Shown here one piece after another: positions 10,905 through 21,011 of a DNA stretch of 64,000 bases (within the stretch, counting starts at the first letter, position 1; each line of letters starts with the position of its first letter). The notes beneath the pieces are model-generated. The model was not told where the DNA came from and did no database searches. It worked only from the letters and a program-made list of their open reading frames with translations. The position numbers were made by a program, and so were the translations under genes. Origin of the DNA: Morchella semilibera (Eukaryota; Ascomycota; Pezizomycetes; Pezizales; Morchellaceae); contig CM018604.1 in NCBI GenBank assembly GCA_009192285.1, forward strand, positions 3,038,001 through 3,102,000. Direction: 5' to 3'.

Positions 10905-11689
10905 TATCACCGGGTGGAACATACTGGGCGACGTTGCGGCAAGAAGGATTAGTCAGGAAGTTTCTAGAAGGTTCTATGGGTTTCGGTTACATGGATTGTA
11001 TGAGCCAGGGTTGCATATGTATTTCTAATAGGAGGATTTCCTTGGGGTTCTATGGGGTTCTATGGTATGAGTCAGTGAAGAGATTTTGGGGTTATATATA
11101 TAGGGTTCTTTTCCTTTCTGTCTTTCTTCTTCACGCAACCTTCTTATCCTTTAGTCAATACAAACTTTGGGACCTCTAGTTATTACTGGTCCCCCCCCCC
11201 CGCTCCGACACTCAGAAGGATAGGCAGAAAAACCCCTATACCTTGTTTCGTACTTCGTCTTGCCTTGCTTTGTTTCCTGCTCGGTACCTCCCACTTGTTA
11301 CATTGCTCCGCCTGATATACTTCCGCCTTACCTCATCCTGCCTCGGTTGTGTACCTTGGCACTCTCCGCTCTTGCTCCCGCTTCGCCCCGTGATAGCTTT
11401 GTTCTTTCCTTTCTCTTTTCCTTACGCAACCTCCTGTTAAATAACCCTTTCCTTTGGGTTCCCTTCCCTGTCTCTGGTTTCTTTTGGTTTCTCTTTCGGA
11501 TCGTCTGTTAAGTATACTTGGTTATACTCTTTGCCTCCGTTCTTGTTCTCGGTTGTGCTCCTTGGTGCCCTGCGCCCTGAACACATCCGCCTGTATTAGT
11601 AATCAGGCCACCTGTCATGCTCCTGTTCCATGTCCTCTACTTTTCGTAGGATCTTGCTCGAAGGGTTCCCCCCGACCCCGTCTGTAACA
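10905..11689 (+). repeat. 3' LTR of the truncated element (related to LTR-E)
   Basis: Begins TATCACCGGG after the purine tract, as LTR-E begins TATCACGGCG. Contains TTCTATGGG, TGAGTCA (11068-11074) and TATATATATA (11093-11102), and a pyrimidine-rich transcribed part. The end at CTGTAACA (11682-11689) is placed by analogy with LTR-E and is uncertain; duplicated CTCGGTTGTG motifs near 11342 and 11549 suggest internal rearrangement. Confidence 0.55.
11068..11102 (+). promoter_or_regulatory. LTR promoter module: TGAGTCA plus TATA
   Basis: TGAGTCA 11068-11074, TATATATATA 11093-11102, 18 bp apart. Confidence 0.5.
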
Positions 11690-12008
11690 CCAAGTCTGCA
11701 TCCGAGTCAGAGACTCCTTGTAGACTCTGTGCCCTACCCTCTTCCTACTATGATAGTATTTTGTTTCGCTCTCTATTGCTCCACCTCGGTAGTATAGCTT
11801 GGTACGTCTCATTCCTGTCTTCGCTTTACTCTGTGATAGGGTATTTGGACAAAACCGTAAAACTACTGCAGCATTACCGTAAAAATATTAGACTATAACT
11901 GATTGATAGGTTACAGTCAATTGATTAACTGCCTGCTCAATAATAGAAGTTGGCCCACTCTACTAGTAACAGTAGCAATCTGTCTGCCCGTCCCCTACTA
12001 GCACTATA
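11690..12008. other. Unassigned DNA between two LTRs
   Basis: Starts with low-complexity pyrimidine sequence, becomes AT-rich after 11840. No gene or repeat unit recognised. Confidence 0.4.
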
Positions 12009-12645
12009 TGTCTCGACTTCTTGGCATTGGTCCCAACGATTCGGTAGTCGCAGTGCTATTACGATTGATGGAGCTATACTAAGCGAGGATGGAGTGAGAT
12101 GAGGTCAGGTTGTCATCATTTGTTTCTATGAGATTCAGTTACAGAAAGGATTGCTAATGAGATTTATGGGGATGGTGGGAAGGAATAAGAGGTGTGGTTG
12201 CTATGGATTTCTTTGAGCTTCTATGAGCTGATGTATGAGTCATGCTGGACTGGCGGAGGAGGGTGTTAAATAGCGGGTAGAGATGTTTTCTTTAGTTCTT
12301 TTCTTTCTTTCTTCTTTGTCTCATCTTCCTGTTATCTCAGCACATAGGAATGAATTCCTATCTCTAGTCATAGTTGTCTCGACCTCGAGATCTCTCTTTA
12401 GTAACGAGGAAATCCATAGCATCCCTCATCATTCTCGTTGAGGTCCATCCGGTCCTCACTCTTCCTGTCTCGTGCTCTTTTGCCCTTGCCCTTGCCTTTG
12501 CCTGCATCAGTGCCTGTACCTGTGCCTGCCCGGTGTTGCCTTTGTCTTCGTCCTTGTCCTCCGAGTCGTTGTGCTTGCTGTGCTCCTTGAGTCCTTCTAC
12601 GTCATCATTTTCATCTTCTACTTTACGTCAGGTTACTCCATCACA
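12009..12645 (+). repeat. LTR of family B (LTR-B), apparently solo
   Basis: Starts TGTCTCGACTTCTTGGC and ends GGTTACTCCATCACA, matching the LTR-B copies at 35532-36159 and 62033-62686 along its length. Includes TGAGTCA (12236-12242), TTAAATAG (12266-12273), and a hexamer-rich stretch of TTGCCC-type repeats near 12478-12540. Flanking five bases (CTATA / AGAGG) do not match, so it is rearranged at one end. Confidence 0.8.
12236..12273 (+). promoter_or_regulatory. LTR-B promoter module
   Basis: TGAGTCA 12236-12242 followed 23 bp later by TTAAATAG 12266-12273 as TATA-like element. Confidence 0.45.
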
Positions 12646-13125
12646 AGAGGCAAGAAACATAAGGCAGGGCAGAGAAAACGAGGACCAGGTTTAGTCCGGG
12701 CCAAGATTAAGGAGAAGCTATGATGTCACCTTCTGTAAAGGCAAGTTTGGAGAGGAGAAACTATAGCCTGGAGATAGGAATATATTCCTATGTATCGAGA
12801 TAACAGGAAGACGAGACAGAGAGGAAAGAAAGAACTAAGGAAAACATCTATGCCCGCTATTTAACCTCCTTTCCTCGCCAGTCCGGTATGACTCATACAT
12901 CAGCCCATAGAAACTCATAGAAATCTAACGCAATCATACCTCGTATTCCTCCCCACCATCTTTCCAAAACCTATTACCAATCCTCCCTGCAACCGAACCT
13001 CATAGAATCTAATGATGACAACCTCACTTCATTTTATCCCCTCCTCGTTTAATATTACGACTTCAATCACAACAGTACTTCAACTAGTACCGAACCCACG
13101 GGACCAATGCCAAGACGCCAGGACA
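12646..13125 (-). repeat. Partial LTR-B, inverted
   Basis: Reads as LTR-B on the minus strand, from the TGTCCTGGCGTCTTGGC start at 13125 back through TGAGTCA (TGACTCA on plus at 12889-12895) to a decayed 3' part near 12650. Lies tail to tail with the LTR-B at 12009-12645. Confidence 0.7.
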
Positions 13126-13285
13126 CTCTGCCTTTGCCTTTGCCCTCGCCGGTGCCTATGCTTCAAGTTGCACCCGTCCGGTATTGCCCTTGCCTTCGTC
13201 AGTGTTCTCGTTGTGCTGGCTGTACTCCTCGAGTCCTTCTGCGTCGTTATTGTCTTCCACTACCTCTCCCGGTTACCCCGTCACA
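13126..13285 (+). repeat. 3' fragment of another LTR-B
   Basis: CTCTGCCTTTGCC... to GGTTACCCCGTCACA matches only the last 160 bp of LTR-B. It is probably the tail of an LTR into which the inverted copy inserted. Confidence 0.65.
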
Positions 13286-14336
13286 TTGAGGTGATGGAGG
13301 TTGTGTTGCAAAAGCTGGTGACAAGCTACCCATATACTTGCTTGGCTGCCAAGTGTCGTTTTAATTTGGAGAGAAATATCTGCCCAATCAGCACCCTTTG
13401 TAGGCACTCACTTTTTAAAATTCCCCAAAACAGGCGTCCCAGCACTTACCCTTAACCCCCGGTACATTGAAACACCAGCACAATACCAACCTGCCACCCG
13501 CAATACTACACCAATGCTAATGCTTATCCCGAGATACCCCACTAATACCCTTTCTATGCCGCCAATGCTATTTTCTACACTAATACTGCAAGAATACGGT
13601 ATTCACTTAAATGCGGCAGTGTAACGGTATGAGATCCATCCCGCTTTCTGGTACTGTAGTTGTATGGAAGGTATCAATGCTGTCGTTAAGGATTAGCAAA
13701 CATGACATGCAAGCACGAGTGTAAACCGTGCAATAGTTTATATCTATCTTCACATGATGATTGTGGTATTACCATATATCTATTCTTCGCTTTGGTATCA
13801 GCTCGTCATTGTCCCGTTTGAGCCGTGGGGCTGCACAAATAGCGAATTCAAGAGAGAGAGAGCTCCAACGATTTCCTATAGGAGGAAACAAACAACCACC
13901 CAACACTACCAGTGCTCGCCCTTCAAAACAAATAGAATAAGAATAATAATAATAATAATTACATTAATGAACCGAACAAACTGACTGACCGACGACGACG
14001 AACCGAGGACGACTGACCGACCGGATCGACTGCCTGGCCGAGTTATTAACTTATTGAGCCAGTCTGCTCTCTCCCTTTGCTCCTTTGATACAAAGAAGGT
14101 TAAAACATTTAATAGGTGGGTAATTTTTTTCTCCATTTTTTATTCATGCAACCGAGCAAGTGTGCAGTGTAGTTCACTAATCTCAAAGGATGGAACGGGG
14201 AAGAAGAAATAGGAGGAAGATGAAGAAGGACAGGTGAAATGAAGATAGATGCCAATGCCTGAAAACAGTCAATCTGTGTAGGGATCCTATCTTGTTCCAT
14301 TGATCCATCCAACCATCCTCCCTCCGCCCAACTAAT
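13286..14336. other. Intergenic DNA; part of a TA-type MITE near 13590-13656
   Basis: No gene recognised. AAGAATACGGTATTC and a terminal GGTACTG-TA (ending 13656) match the inner sequence and end of the MITEs at 58915-59548. (AAT)n near 13930-13960 and a CGACGA-rich patch near 13990-14010 are simple sequence. Confidence 0.4.
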
Positions 14337-16197
14337 CTAATTACTGTCCTGTATGGTTGGATCAGAAAACTCATTATCGAGTCCTAGCCCTCTTCGCAAG
14401 ATATTTAGCCAAACGAGATCGTGAGCCCTGATAAGGAGACCACCAGGCTGCACTCCATTTGGCCATGGGATCGTGCGGCTCAAAGACAGAGGATACGTGT
14501 CTACGCCATCAGTCCCGCACCAGTCAAAGTCGATCAGCATCGCACGATGAGCTCCATTTGTGGCATATACCAGAATGTTTGGATTGCGGAGATCTGCAAA
14601 TACATATCGTCTGTCGTGAAGCAAGGTGATCGCTTGCAGCACATCGTTGTATATATTTCTGCGGGAGTCCAAGCTTTGGGTCATTAGTTGCAGCGGCTGA
14701 TGATAATCCATGACCACAACATAAAATCCTGCAAGCGCCGCACCACCATCTCCAAAATAATGCAGCATGGGAGCGAGTTGATTTTTGGCGCAAAGGGTGT
14801 GCGCAGTATTATTATACCTTCGCGTAAACTTCACGACAATCAAGCGTTCATTGTGTGTGACCTTTGCCTTCCATACTAGTCTCGTGGGCTCCTCTGTCAA
14901 CTGGGAAAGGTATGTGAAGCGACTCGGTGTACCAGCTAGATCAGTAAATGCTCGAAAGTGCGGGAAATATCGCTGTTGTTCATCATCTTCAAAATTGGCC
15001 AAGCCTCTGTAGAATTTGTCTAACGTGGTGAATGAAAGGCGTAGTGCTTCGAGGATTCTAGCGACGTAACCAAGAGGCGTGTCGTCAGGTGGTGTTGCTT
15101 TGAGAGGAATGAAGGGCGTCAACAGCTTTGTCGAGGAAGATAGCTCCAAGAATGCACATCCACGGCCCAGCGATGGCAATCCCAAATGTTGGGCAGCAAC
15201 AAATGTCTCTAACTCCCTTGGAGCCTTCCTGAGACCAATAGCCACGATAGTATATGGACATTTGAAGAGTTGGATCGCTCCCACCAGCTCCAATTTCATT
15301 CTTAGCCTCCAGTATCATTCGGTAAGCCAACTGATCACCAACATTAGTGACCAAGGCACCGTCGCTTGTGGCATCGTACCTGTCGAACGTTAATTTACTA
15401 AAGGGGCCCCATATCTTCCTAAGAGGTTTCTTGATTGCCTCGAGACGAGCAGATTCATCACGGTGGAATTGGGCGGATTCCCAAATGAAGTCCTCGGCTA
15501 ACTTGTAGGTATTACTTGCTATCGGTAGAATTTGATTATTGATATCCCGAAGGAATTCGGCAAACACAGTATGAAAAAGGACGACCGGGGGACCGGTTTG
15601 CGCAAAAGGGCGGCCGTTAAGAATTGTCGGTTTTTTTTCTTGTTCTTCAGCGAAATTTGCCGGTTTCGCGGCTGTTGACGGTCCACTCGCATCGAGACCA
15701 GCTTGAACTGTCTCCTGGTAGTTTCTATCCAATTTCTGACGTTTAGAACCATCACTTATATCGTCCTCGGAAATTAATTTACGACGGGGCGGAATAGGGG
15801 TTCGGTTGCGCTCAGGCAGCTTGACAACGATATGTATGCAACTCTCTTTGGGAGGATCGTTCTCGAACACGTTGCTGACAGCCTTTAACGGATTTAGTGG
15901 TTTGTCGTTAAGGTCTGCATCCCTAATATCTTCGGTCGACTTATTCCATTTCCAGAGTTTGATATGACTGACAGCAATGTGGTCAAGCGCAGGCTTGTTC
16001 TGCTCCTTGATGAGATGTTTGAGGGCCGAGACAGACTCCCCCCCCCGGACCCAAACATGGAAGGGTTCCCCATCCAGGTCACCGTGAATGACGCAGGCAA
16101 GGGACATAGGGCCAGCCATTGGTTGCTGTTGCTGTTGCTGCTGCTGCTGCTGTTGCTGCTGCGGCTCCTCTCCGCCTTCCCTTATGTTTGTTGCCAT
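14337..16197 (-). pseudogene. Crinkler (CRN)-like protein with kinase-like C-terminal domain, one frameshift
   Basis: After a polyglutamine run, the N-terminus (MSLACVIHGDLDGEPFHVW, start at 16107) through SALKHLIKEQNKP, then IKLWKW, to CIHIVVKLP matches the ubiquitin-like CRN header domain, including its closing HxxVxxP-type motif. The middle (GPPVVLFHTVFAEF; CCPTFGIAIAGPW) is typical of fungal CRN proteins. The C-terminal part has kinase-like features: VVKFTRRYN, ADLRNPNILVY (catalytic-loop Asp and Asn) and IDFDW in place of DFG. The frame changes at about 15112-15130 just after GAIFLDKAVD; no GT-AG pair there restores it, so it is a frameshift (or base-call error), not an intron. The start could be ATG 16195-16197, with polyQ, or ATG 16105-16107, which fits the family better. 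Fungal CRN function is largely unknown; in oomycetes these are host-targeted effectors. Confidence 0.75.
16120..16163 (-). repeat. CAG/CAA run encoding polyglutamine
   Basis: About 13 consecutive Gln codons (CTG/TTG on the plus strand) immediately before the conserved CRN start. It could be a length-variable N-terminal extension or 5' leader. Confidence 0.8.
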
Positions 16198-16756
16198 GAG
16201 GATGATGATGCTGGAAGTGCAGACCTGTCAGACTTATCGGAACCGAAGGGGCGGGTGAAATAGAAGAACCTTTTTTTTTCTGCCTTGTAGATGGGAATAC
16301 GAGCGTTGTGGTGGAGGAAGTGGTGCTTATGAGACTAGAAGATGGCGGTGATGGGATGGTGGGTAGATAGAGAGATGGACATAAACGTGTCATATGAGCA
16401 ACCTCTTGCTCCTTGCAACCTCGTTCTCAACTCCGCCAAGAGTTGGGAATAGGGGGTTCACCCTCACACACAGACTTTTCTTAGGCTTCATGTCTCTGAA
16501 AATGTCTACGAACTTTACTCTTCCTCACAATGACGTTCCACTCTCTATGGACGTTGTCTCTCCTCTCTTTGCGACGACCCTGACCACCAGGTTTCGGCGA
16601 CATCCAGGATCCCAACCTCGCTTCTTCCTCTCGGGGGGGGAAGTATAAGTCAAGGCGGACCTTCCGTTACCACCACTATGCTAAGTTAACGAGCGAGTTC
16701 TTGCGGCGGCCCCTAAGGGCGTGTTCTTACGCCGGCGTGTTTAACGAAAAACCTTA
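16198..16756. other. Upstream region of the CRN-like gene up to the E1 truncation point
   Basis: No gene recognised. Near 16695-16745 a GC-rich palindromic patch (GTTCTTGCGGCGG, GTTCTTACGCCGGCG) borders the broken end of element E1. Confidence 0.4.
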
Positions 16757-16843
16757 CCTGGGGGCGGGAATTCTATTGCGATTTGCTGCCTCCTCATGAA
16801 TTTTCTGAGCCCGGGCCATTTCATCACGAAGAAAATCATAAAC

Positions 16844-19800
16844 CTATGCCATAGTCCTGGCCATACCATTCGCTTGATCTTCGTTGGTTGTCTCCCCATG
16901 CTGTAGCGGTGCAAAAGACATACGGGGACTCCTTCCGTAATTTGCCTGGAACGGGGACATCTTAGTGGTCTCGGAGACATGGTTATTAGTCGCGAACTCC
17001 GCCATTGAAAGGTACTGGGTCCAATCGTCCTGTTGATACGAAACATAGGCTCGAAGGTACTGTTCCATAATGGCATTAATCCGTTCAGTCTGCCCATCTG
17101 TCTGTGGGTGAAAGGCGGTACTATAGCGAGGAGCAATTTCAAGACGAGCGCATAGAGTCTTCCAAAATTCGGCCGTAAACTGAGTGCCGCGGTCCGAGAC
17201 AATAGTTTCCGGGAGTCCATGAAGCTTCCAGACCGAGTCAAGATACATAGCGGCCACATCTCTCGCATTGGCCTCCTCTGTGCAGGGTATAAAATGACGC
17301 ATTTTCGTTAGACGGTCCACCACTACCAAAATAGCATTAAAGCCATTGCTTTCCGGGAGTCCTGTAACAAAATCCATTGATACATCTGTCCAGGGGCCCT
17401 TGGGCACAGAGAGTGGTCGAAGAACACCTTGGAGTGCATTGCGAGAGGCTTTACTGCGGGAGCACACATTGCAATTCAGAACATAGCGATCGACATACTT
17501 CCTCATATTTGGCCAATAATAATTTCGGCTAAGGAGTTCGAGGGTCTTGGCGCGGCCTGGATGTCCAGCGGAGGGTTTATCATGATGGTCCTGCAAGAGA
17601 CGAAGCTGAAGATCATTGAACTCGGGAACATAAATAGCCTGGCGATATAAGAGAAATCCATCCTCCGTTTCCATGCATTCGGCAAGCGAGATCTTTTTCG
17701 ATTGTTTGGTACCATTGCGAAGCATGGTTAAAACTTGATTCGGAAAACTGTCCTCTTGGTAAGCTTGGATCAACAACTCTTTCACGGTAGGCATTCCTTC
17801 AGCGGGTTCATTTGTCAAAGAACCCGCCAACAAACTTAGCTTAATTCTTGATTCCAAATTCTCTTGCTTCAATATCACCTGCGACTGATGCGTCAGGCGC
17901 TCGTCCCCCTCCTTAGGCCAATCTCTTGACCTCCTGGTAAGTGCGTCCGGCTTTCCTCCTTGTTTCCCGGGTCGGAATTGAATAACAAAATCAAAACGCG
18001 ACAAGAACTCGGCCCAGCGGGTTTGACGGCGGTTCAACAACTTTGTGCTCATAAAATATTCCAGGTTCCTATGGTCACTCAATACCTTAATCGGAAAACG
18101 AGATCCCTCCAAATTCGCACGCCATTCCTCGAAACTCCTAACAACTGCCAACAGTTCCTTATCGTAAATCTCGTAGTTGCACTCTGCGGGGGAGTGTTTC
18201 TTGGAGAAGAAAGCCACGGGGTGTAAGAGTCCATCATCACCATACTGGGACATAATACCGGCAGATACATAATCGGAAGCATCGGTTTCCACAATAACTT
18301 CTTTCTCAAAGTCAAAGTGGGCGAGGATCGGGGCCGAGGTGAATGCGTCTTTCAGCTTCTGAAATGCCTCCTGCGCCTTCTGGGACCATTCGAACTTTAC
18401 ATTCTTCTTGGTCAGGGCGGTAAGTGGGGACACAACTCGAGAGTAGGCATAAATAAACCGTCGATAAAAATTCGCGAAACCTAGAAACTCTTGGACCTCC
18501 CGAAGTCTGGTAGGCGTTTCCCATTCCCTCACTGTCGACACCTTGCTAGGATCCATTTGGATACCCTCCGGGGTCACAATCAATCCGAGGTACTTGGTCT
18601 GTTGCACGTAGAACTCGCATTTCTCAGGCTTAAGGTGAACATCATGAATTTGGAACACCTTCAGAACTTCCCGAACATGCTGCTTATGCTCTTCCAAGGT
18701 TTCCGAGTAAATTAATACATCGTCGAGGTAAGCCGTAGCAAAATCATCCAAAAAGGGACGCAGAAGATCATTAATCCAATGTTGGAATGCAGCGGGGGCA
18801 TTAGTCAATCCGAAAGGCATGACGTTATACTCGAAATGACCATAACGAGTCCTAAACGCAGTCTTCCATTCGTCTCCTTCCTGAATCCTAATTTGGTGAT
18901 ATCCCCAACGAAGGTCCAACTTGGTATAATATTTAGCCTTGGACAGGCGTGACAGAGTCTCGGGAATCAAGGGCAGTGGGTGTCGATTTTTGACCGTAAT
19001 CTCATTGAGCTTTCGATAATCAACACACAACCGGAGGGAGCCATCGGATTTCTTAACAAACAGAACTGGGGCACCAGCAGGAGATTCAGAATAGCGGATA
19101 AAACCCTTCGAGAGATTCTCCGTAATATAATCCCTCAGAGCCTGGAGTTCCAACCGAGACATGCCATAAAGGGGACCGAACGGGGGTGTCTTGCCATCCT
19201 GTAGGACTATTTTCAAGTCATGAGGACGGTGTGGAGGCAAAGCGACGGCATCGGATTCTTTGAACAAGGAAATAAATTCCCGAAGTTCCGTGGGTACATG
19301 AGCCAGGGGGTCGGGGACTTGTTTTCCAGCAAGAGCCCCATCAATAGCACGGATCGACGCACAGAAGAGTTTATTCTGCTGGCGTCGAGCAAGTCCTAGA
19401 AAGGGGACCGCTCCGATGGCCGCGATCTGAATAGCTGGGGCGTCAGGGAACGAAACCGAAATTCCTTTGGCGGTTACCGTAGTATGGAATTGAGAGCAGT
19501 TCTGGACGCAGAAATCAGAATCAAAGATGATCTTATTCGTCTTTGGTCTGATAGCAAGATCATGGCGCCTCATCCAGGGGATACCCATTACTATTGGGTA
19601 ATGCCCCAGCTTAGTGACAAAGAACGGAGCAACTTCCTGGTGGCCGTTAATATCCAGCGATAATTTTACCATATGCGTAATCTTCCCCGATTCTACCAGC
19701 CTGCCGTCGATTACCTCGAGCAAGCGTGAGTTCTTCAGGGGAACCGGGACCAGACCGTGTTGCAGAACGAACTCTTGATCAACAAAAGCATAACCCGACG

Positions 19801-19969
19801 CACCTGTATCTATCAGGGCGTGGGTGGCGATGGGAGCAACGGAATCTTGGGCGACAGAGCACGAGACAACAAGGGATTCTTCAGACATTCTGTCTTCGGA
19901 AACGGCGGCAGCGGAGAGGACGAAGGTGGGTGGCGGGACTAGCCCCTTTGGTGTGCCAATTTCTACCAA
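16844..19969 (-). CDS. Pol polyprotein of element E1 (protease-RT-RNase H-integrase)
   Basis: 1,041 uninterrupted codons. Protease DTGASGYAF near residue 52; RT with [11 protein letters not shown] and YLDD near residue 411; RNase [10 protein letters not shown] and NYEIYDKE; integrase HHCC finger (HHDKPSAGHPG...CNVCSRSK), core SMDFVTGLPES near residue 858 and VSDRGTQF near residue 921. The stop is TAG where related copies have a sense codon (MARxYDF), and sense sequence continues in the same frame to about 16757, so the natural protein was longer. The frame lies -1 relative to gag and overlaps it. Among the old copies here this is the least decayed. Confidence 0.92.
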   Translation of the reverse strand: MVEIGTPKGLVPPPTFVLSAAAVSEDRMSEESLVVSCSVAQDSVAPIATHALIDTGASGYAFVDQEFVLQHGLVPVPLKNSRLLEVIDGRLVESGKITHMVKLSLDINGHQEVAPFFVTKLGHYPIVMGIPWMRRHDLAIRPKTNKIIFDSDFCVQNCSQFHTTVTAKGISVSFPDAPAIQIAAIGAVPFLGLARRQQNKLFCASIRAIDGALAGKQVPDPLAHVPTELREFISLFKESDAVALPPHRPHDLKIVLQDGKTPPFGPLYGMSRLELQALRDYITENLSKGFIRYSESPAGAPVLFVKKSDGSLRLCVDYRKLNEITVKNRHPLPLIPETLSRLSKAKYYTKLDLRWGYHQIRIQEGDEWKTAFRTRYGHFEYNVMPFGLTNAPAAFQHWINDLLRPFLDDFATAYLDDVLIYSETLEEHKQHVREVLKVFQIHDVHLKPEKCEFYVQQTKYLGLIVTPEGIQMDPSKVSTVREWETPTRLREVQEFLGFANFYRRFIYAYSRVVSPLTALTKKNVKFEWSQKAQEAFQKLKDAFTSAPILAHFDFEKEVIVETDASDYVSAGIMSQYGDDGLLHPVAFFSKKHSPAECNYEIYDKELLAVVRSFEEWRANLEGSRFPIKVLSDHRNLEYFMSTKLLNRRQTRWAEFLSRFDFVIQFRPGKQGGKPDALTRRSRDWPKEGDERLTHQSQVILKQENLESRIKLSLLAGSLTNEPAEGMPTVKELLIQAYQEDSFPNQVLTMLRNGTKQSKKISLAECMETEDGFLLYRQAIYVPEFNDLQLRLLQDHHDKPSAGHPGRAKTLELLSRNYYWPNMRKYVDRYVLNCNVCSRSKASRNALQGVLRPLSVPKGPWTDVSMDFVTGLPESNGFNAILVVVDRLTKMRHFIPCTEEANARDVAAMYLDSVWKLHGLPETIVSDRGTQFTAEFWKTLCARLEIAPRYSTAFHPQTDGQTERINAIMEQYLRAYVSYQQDDWTQYLSMAEFATNNHVSETTKMSPFQANYGRSPRMSFAPLQHGETTNEDQANGMARTMA

Positions 19970-19976
19970 AGGGGCT
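19941..19976 (-). promoter_or_regulatory. Gag-stop hairpin, element E1
   Basis: On the coding strand AGCCCCTTTGG pairs perfectly with CCAAAGGGGCT (11 bp) around a 14-nt loop whose first bases are the gag stop TAG. The same stem occurs in E2 at 37930-37963 with a changed loop. It lies where gag ends and the pol frame must be entered. Confidence 0.6.
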
Positions 19977-20949
19977 GACCTTTTAACGCCGGCTTGGGAG
20001 TCACCAACTCAACTGGTGCTTTACGCCAGTTGTCGGAGGTACGGAAGTCCTGGGAGCGAGGGGCGAGGTAGCGAGGTTTCGGGGCCTGGGCGACGGGGTG
20101 GGTTGATTTCCTGGTAGCATTGGGGGCGGCAAGAGGGAGGCGGCGGCGAAGGTCGGCAATCGTGACATCCGCGTCAACAAGGGCTTCCTGATGCAGGGCC
20201 AAACGATAACGGAACTCCTCCTTCTCGGCTACGAGGGAGGCCACTTCTTCCTGAAGGCTCTCGATATCCTTCACTGATTCTTCCTGGGCCTCGCACATGC
20301 GGGACCAGAGGTCAGCAGCCTTTTCTTCAGCTGCATTGAGTTCGAGTTCGAGGTTCTCAATAACCTCGTCGTGGGCCGTACACACGGCTGGTTCTTCGGG
20401 GACGGAGACAGGGGCATCAATGGGGGTGGTCAAGGCAGCAAGGGCTTCGGCGATGAGGGTATGGGCTTGGGTAAGCTCATACCCAAAATCCTCCTCGATG
20501 GGTCCAAAACTTTCCAAGAACTGGGCGAGTCTCTCGGGCAGCGTGCTTGGGACGGGGACAAGAATTTCCATGGGGCGACCAATAGTGTGGTGGGCGAGGG
20601 CGGGGTCCCTGAGACCACGAATAATAGCTTCGGAGTCGTGGGCGGAGCAGGAGTTATCGACGGTGGGGGCTCCAACATGGAGCTTGCCCGGGGCAGTCTG
20701 GGTGAAGGTTGCCTTAGCCCAGTGGGCATCGGCGCGCTTGAGGCCGTGGGAGCAAGCGTACTGGCGGAGTAGGTGGACGTGGGGGTCCGAGCCCAAACGA
20801 CAGCCGAGGTCGAACCAGTGGGAGCGGGGGACGAGAGCGAGGTGACAGAACCCTTTCCTTTCAGGAAAGTAACAGTCGAGGGGGCCGGGGGAGAAGAAGA
20901 CAGGATTGGGGCAGTCCCCCATAGGGACATCCCAACTAAGGTCGGTCAT
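19963..20949 (-). CDS. Gag of element E1
   Basis: 328 codons from ATG 20949-20947 (MTDLSWDVPMGDCPNPVFF). The N-terminal half is a folded-looking region with many His/Cys/Trp; from about residue 200 a heptad-rich segment (AVCTAHDEVIENLELELNAAEEKAADLW...) is probably coiled coil. There is no CCHC zinc knuckle, unlike the Gags of elements C, D and G. The tail is basic. The copy at 36892-37942 is homologous. The start is chosen as the first ATG downstream of the LTR that opens the conserved region. Confidence 0.8.
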   Translation of the reverse strand: MTDLSWDVPMGDCPNPVFFSPGPLDCYFPERKGFCHLALVPRSHWFDLGCRLGSDPHVHLLRQYACSHGLKRADAHWAKATFTQTAPGKLHVGAPTVDNSCSAHDSEAIIRGLRDPALAHHTIGRPMEILVPVPSTLPERLAQFLESFGPIEEDFGYELTQAHTLIAEALAALTTPIDAPVSVPEEPAVCTAHDEVIENLELELNAAEEKAADLWSRMCEAQEESVKDIESLQEEVASLVAEKEEFRYRLALHQEALVDADVTIADLRRRLPLAAPNATRKSTHPVAQAPKPRYLAPRSQDFRTSDNWRKAPVELVTPKPALKGQPLW

Positions 20950-21011
20950 TATGACCGGAGCGAGGCGAGGCGGGGGCGTTGTGTAGGTCGGCGGAGGGGA
21001 CGTGTTCTTAG

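Noticed and set aside
15085-15299. Intron between the two halves of the CRN-like gene
   Set aside because: No GT-AG pair with a branch site restores the frame; a one-base frameshift explains it better.
19955-19970. CCCTTTG as a -1 frameshift heptamer at the gag-pol junction of E1
   Set aside because: The heptamer is in the wrong phase relative to the gag codons (ccc ctt tgg tag), so tandem slippage would not re-pair; the hairpin is kept as a finding but this mechanism is not claimed.
18491-20845. Plus-strand open frames opposite E1 pol and gag
   Set aside because: Mirror frames of strongly coding minus-strand sequence.
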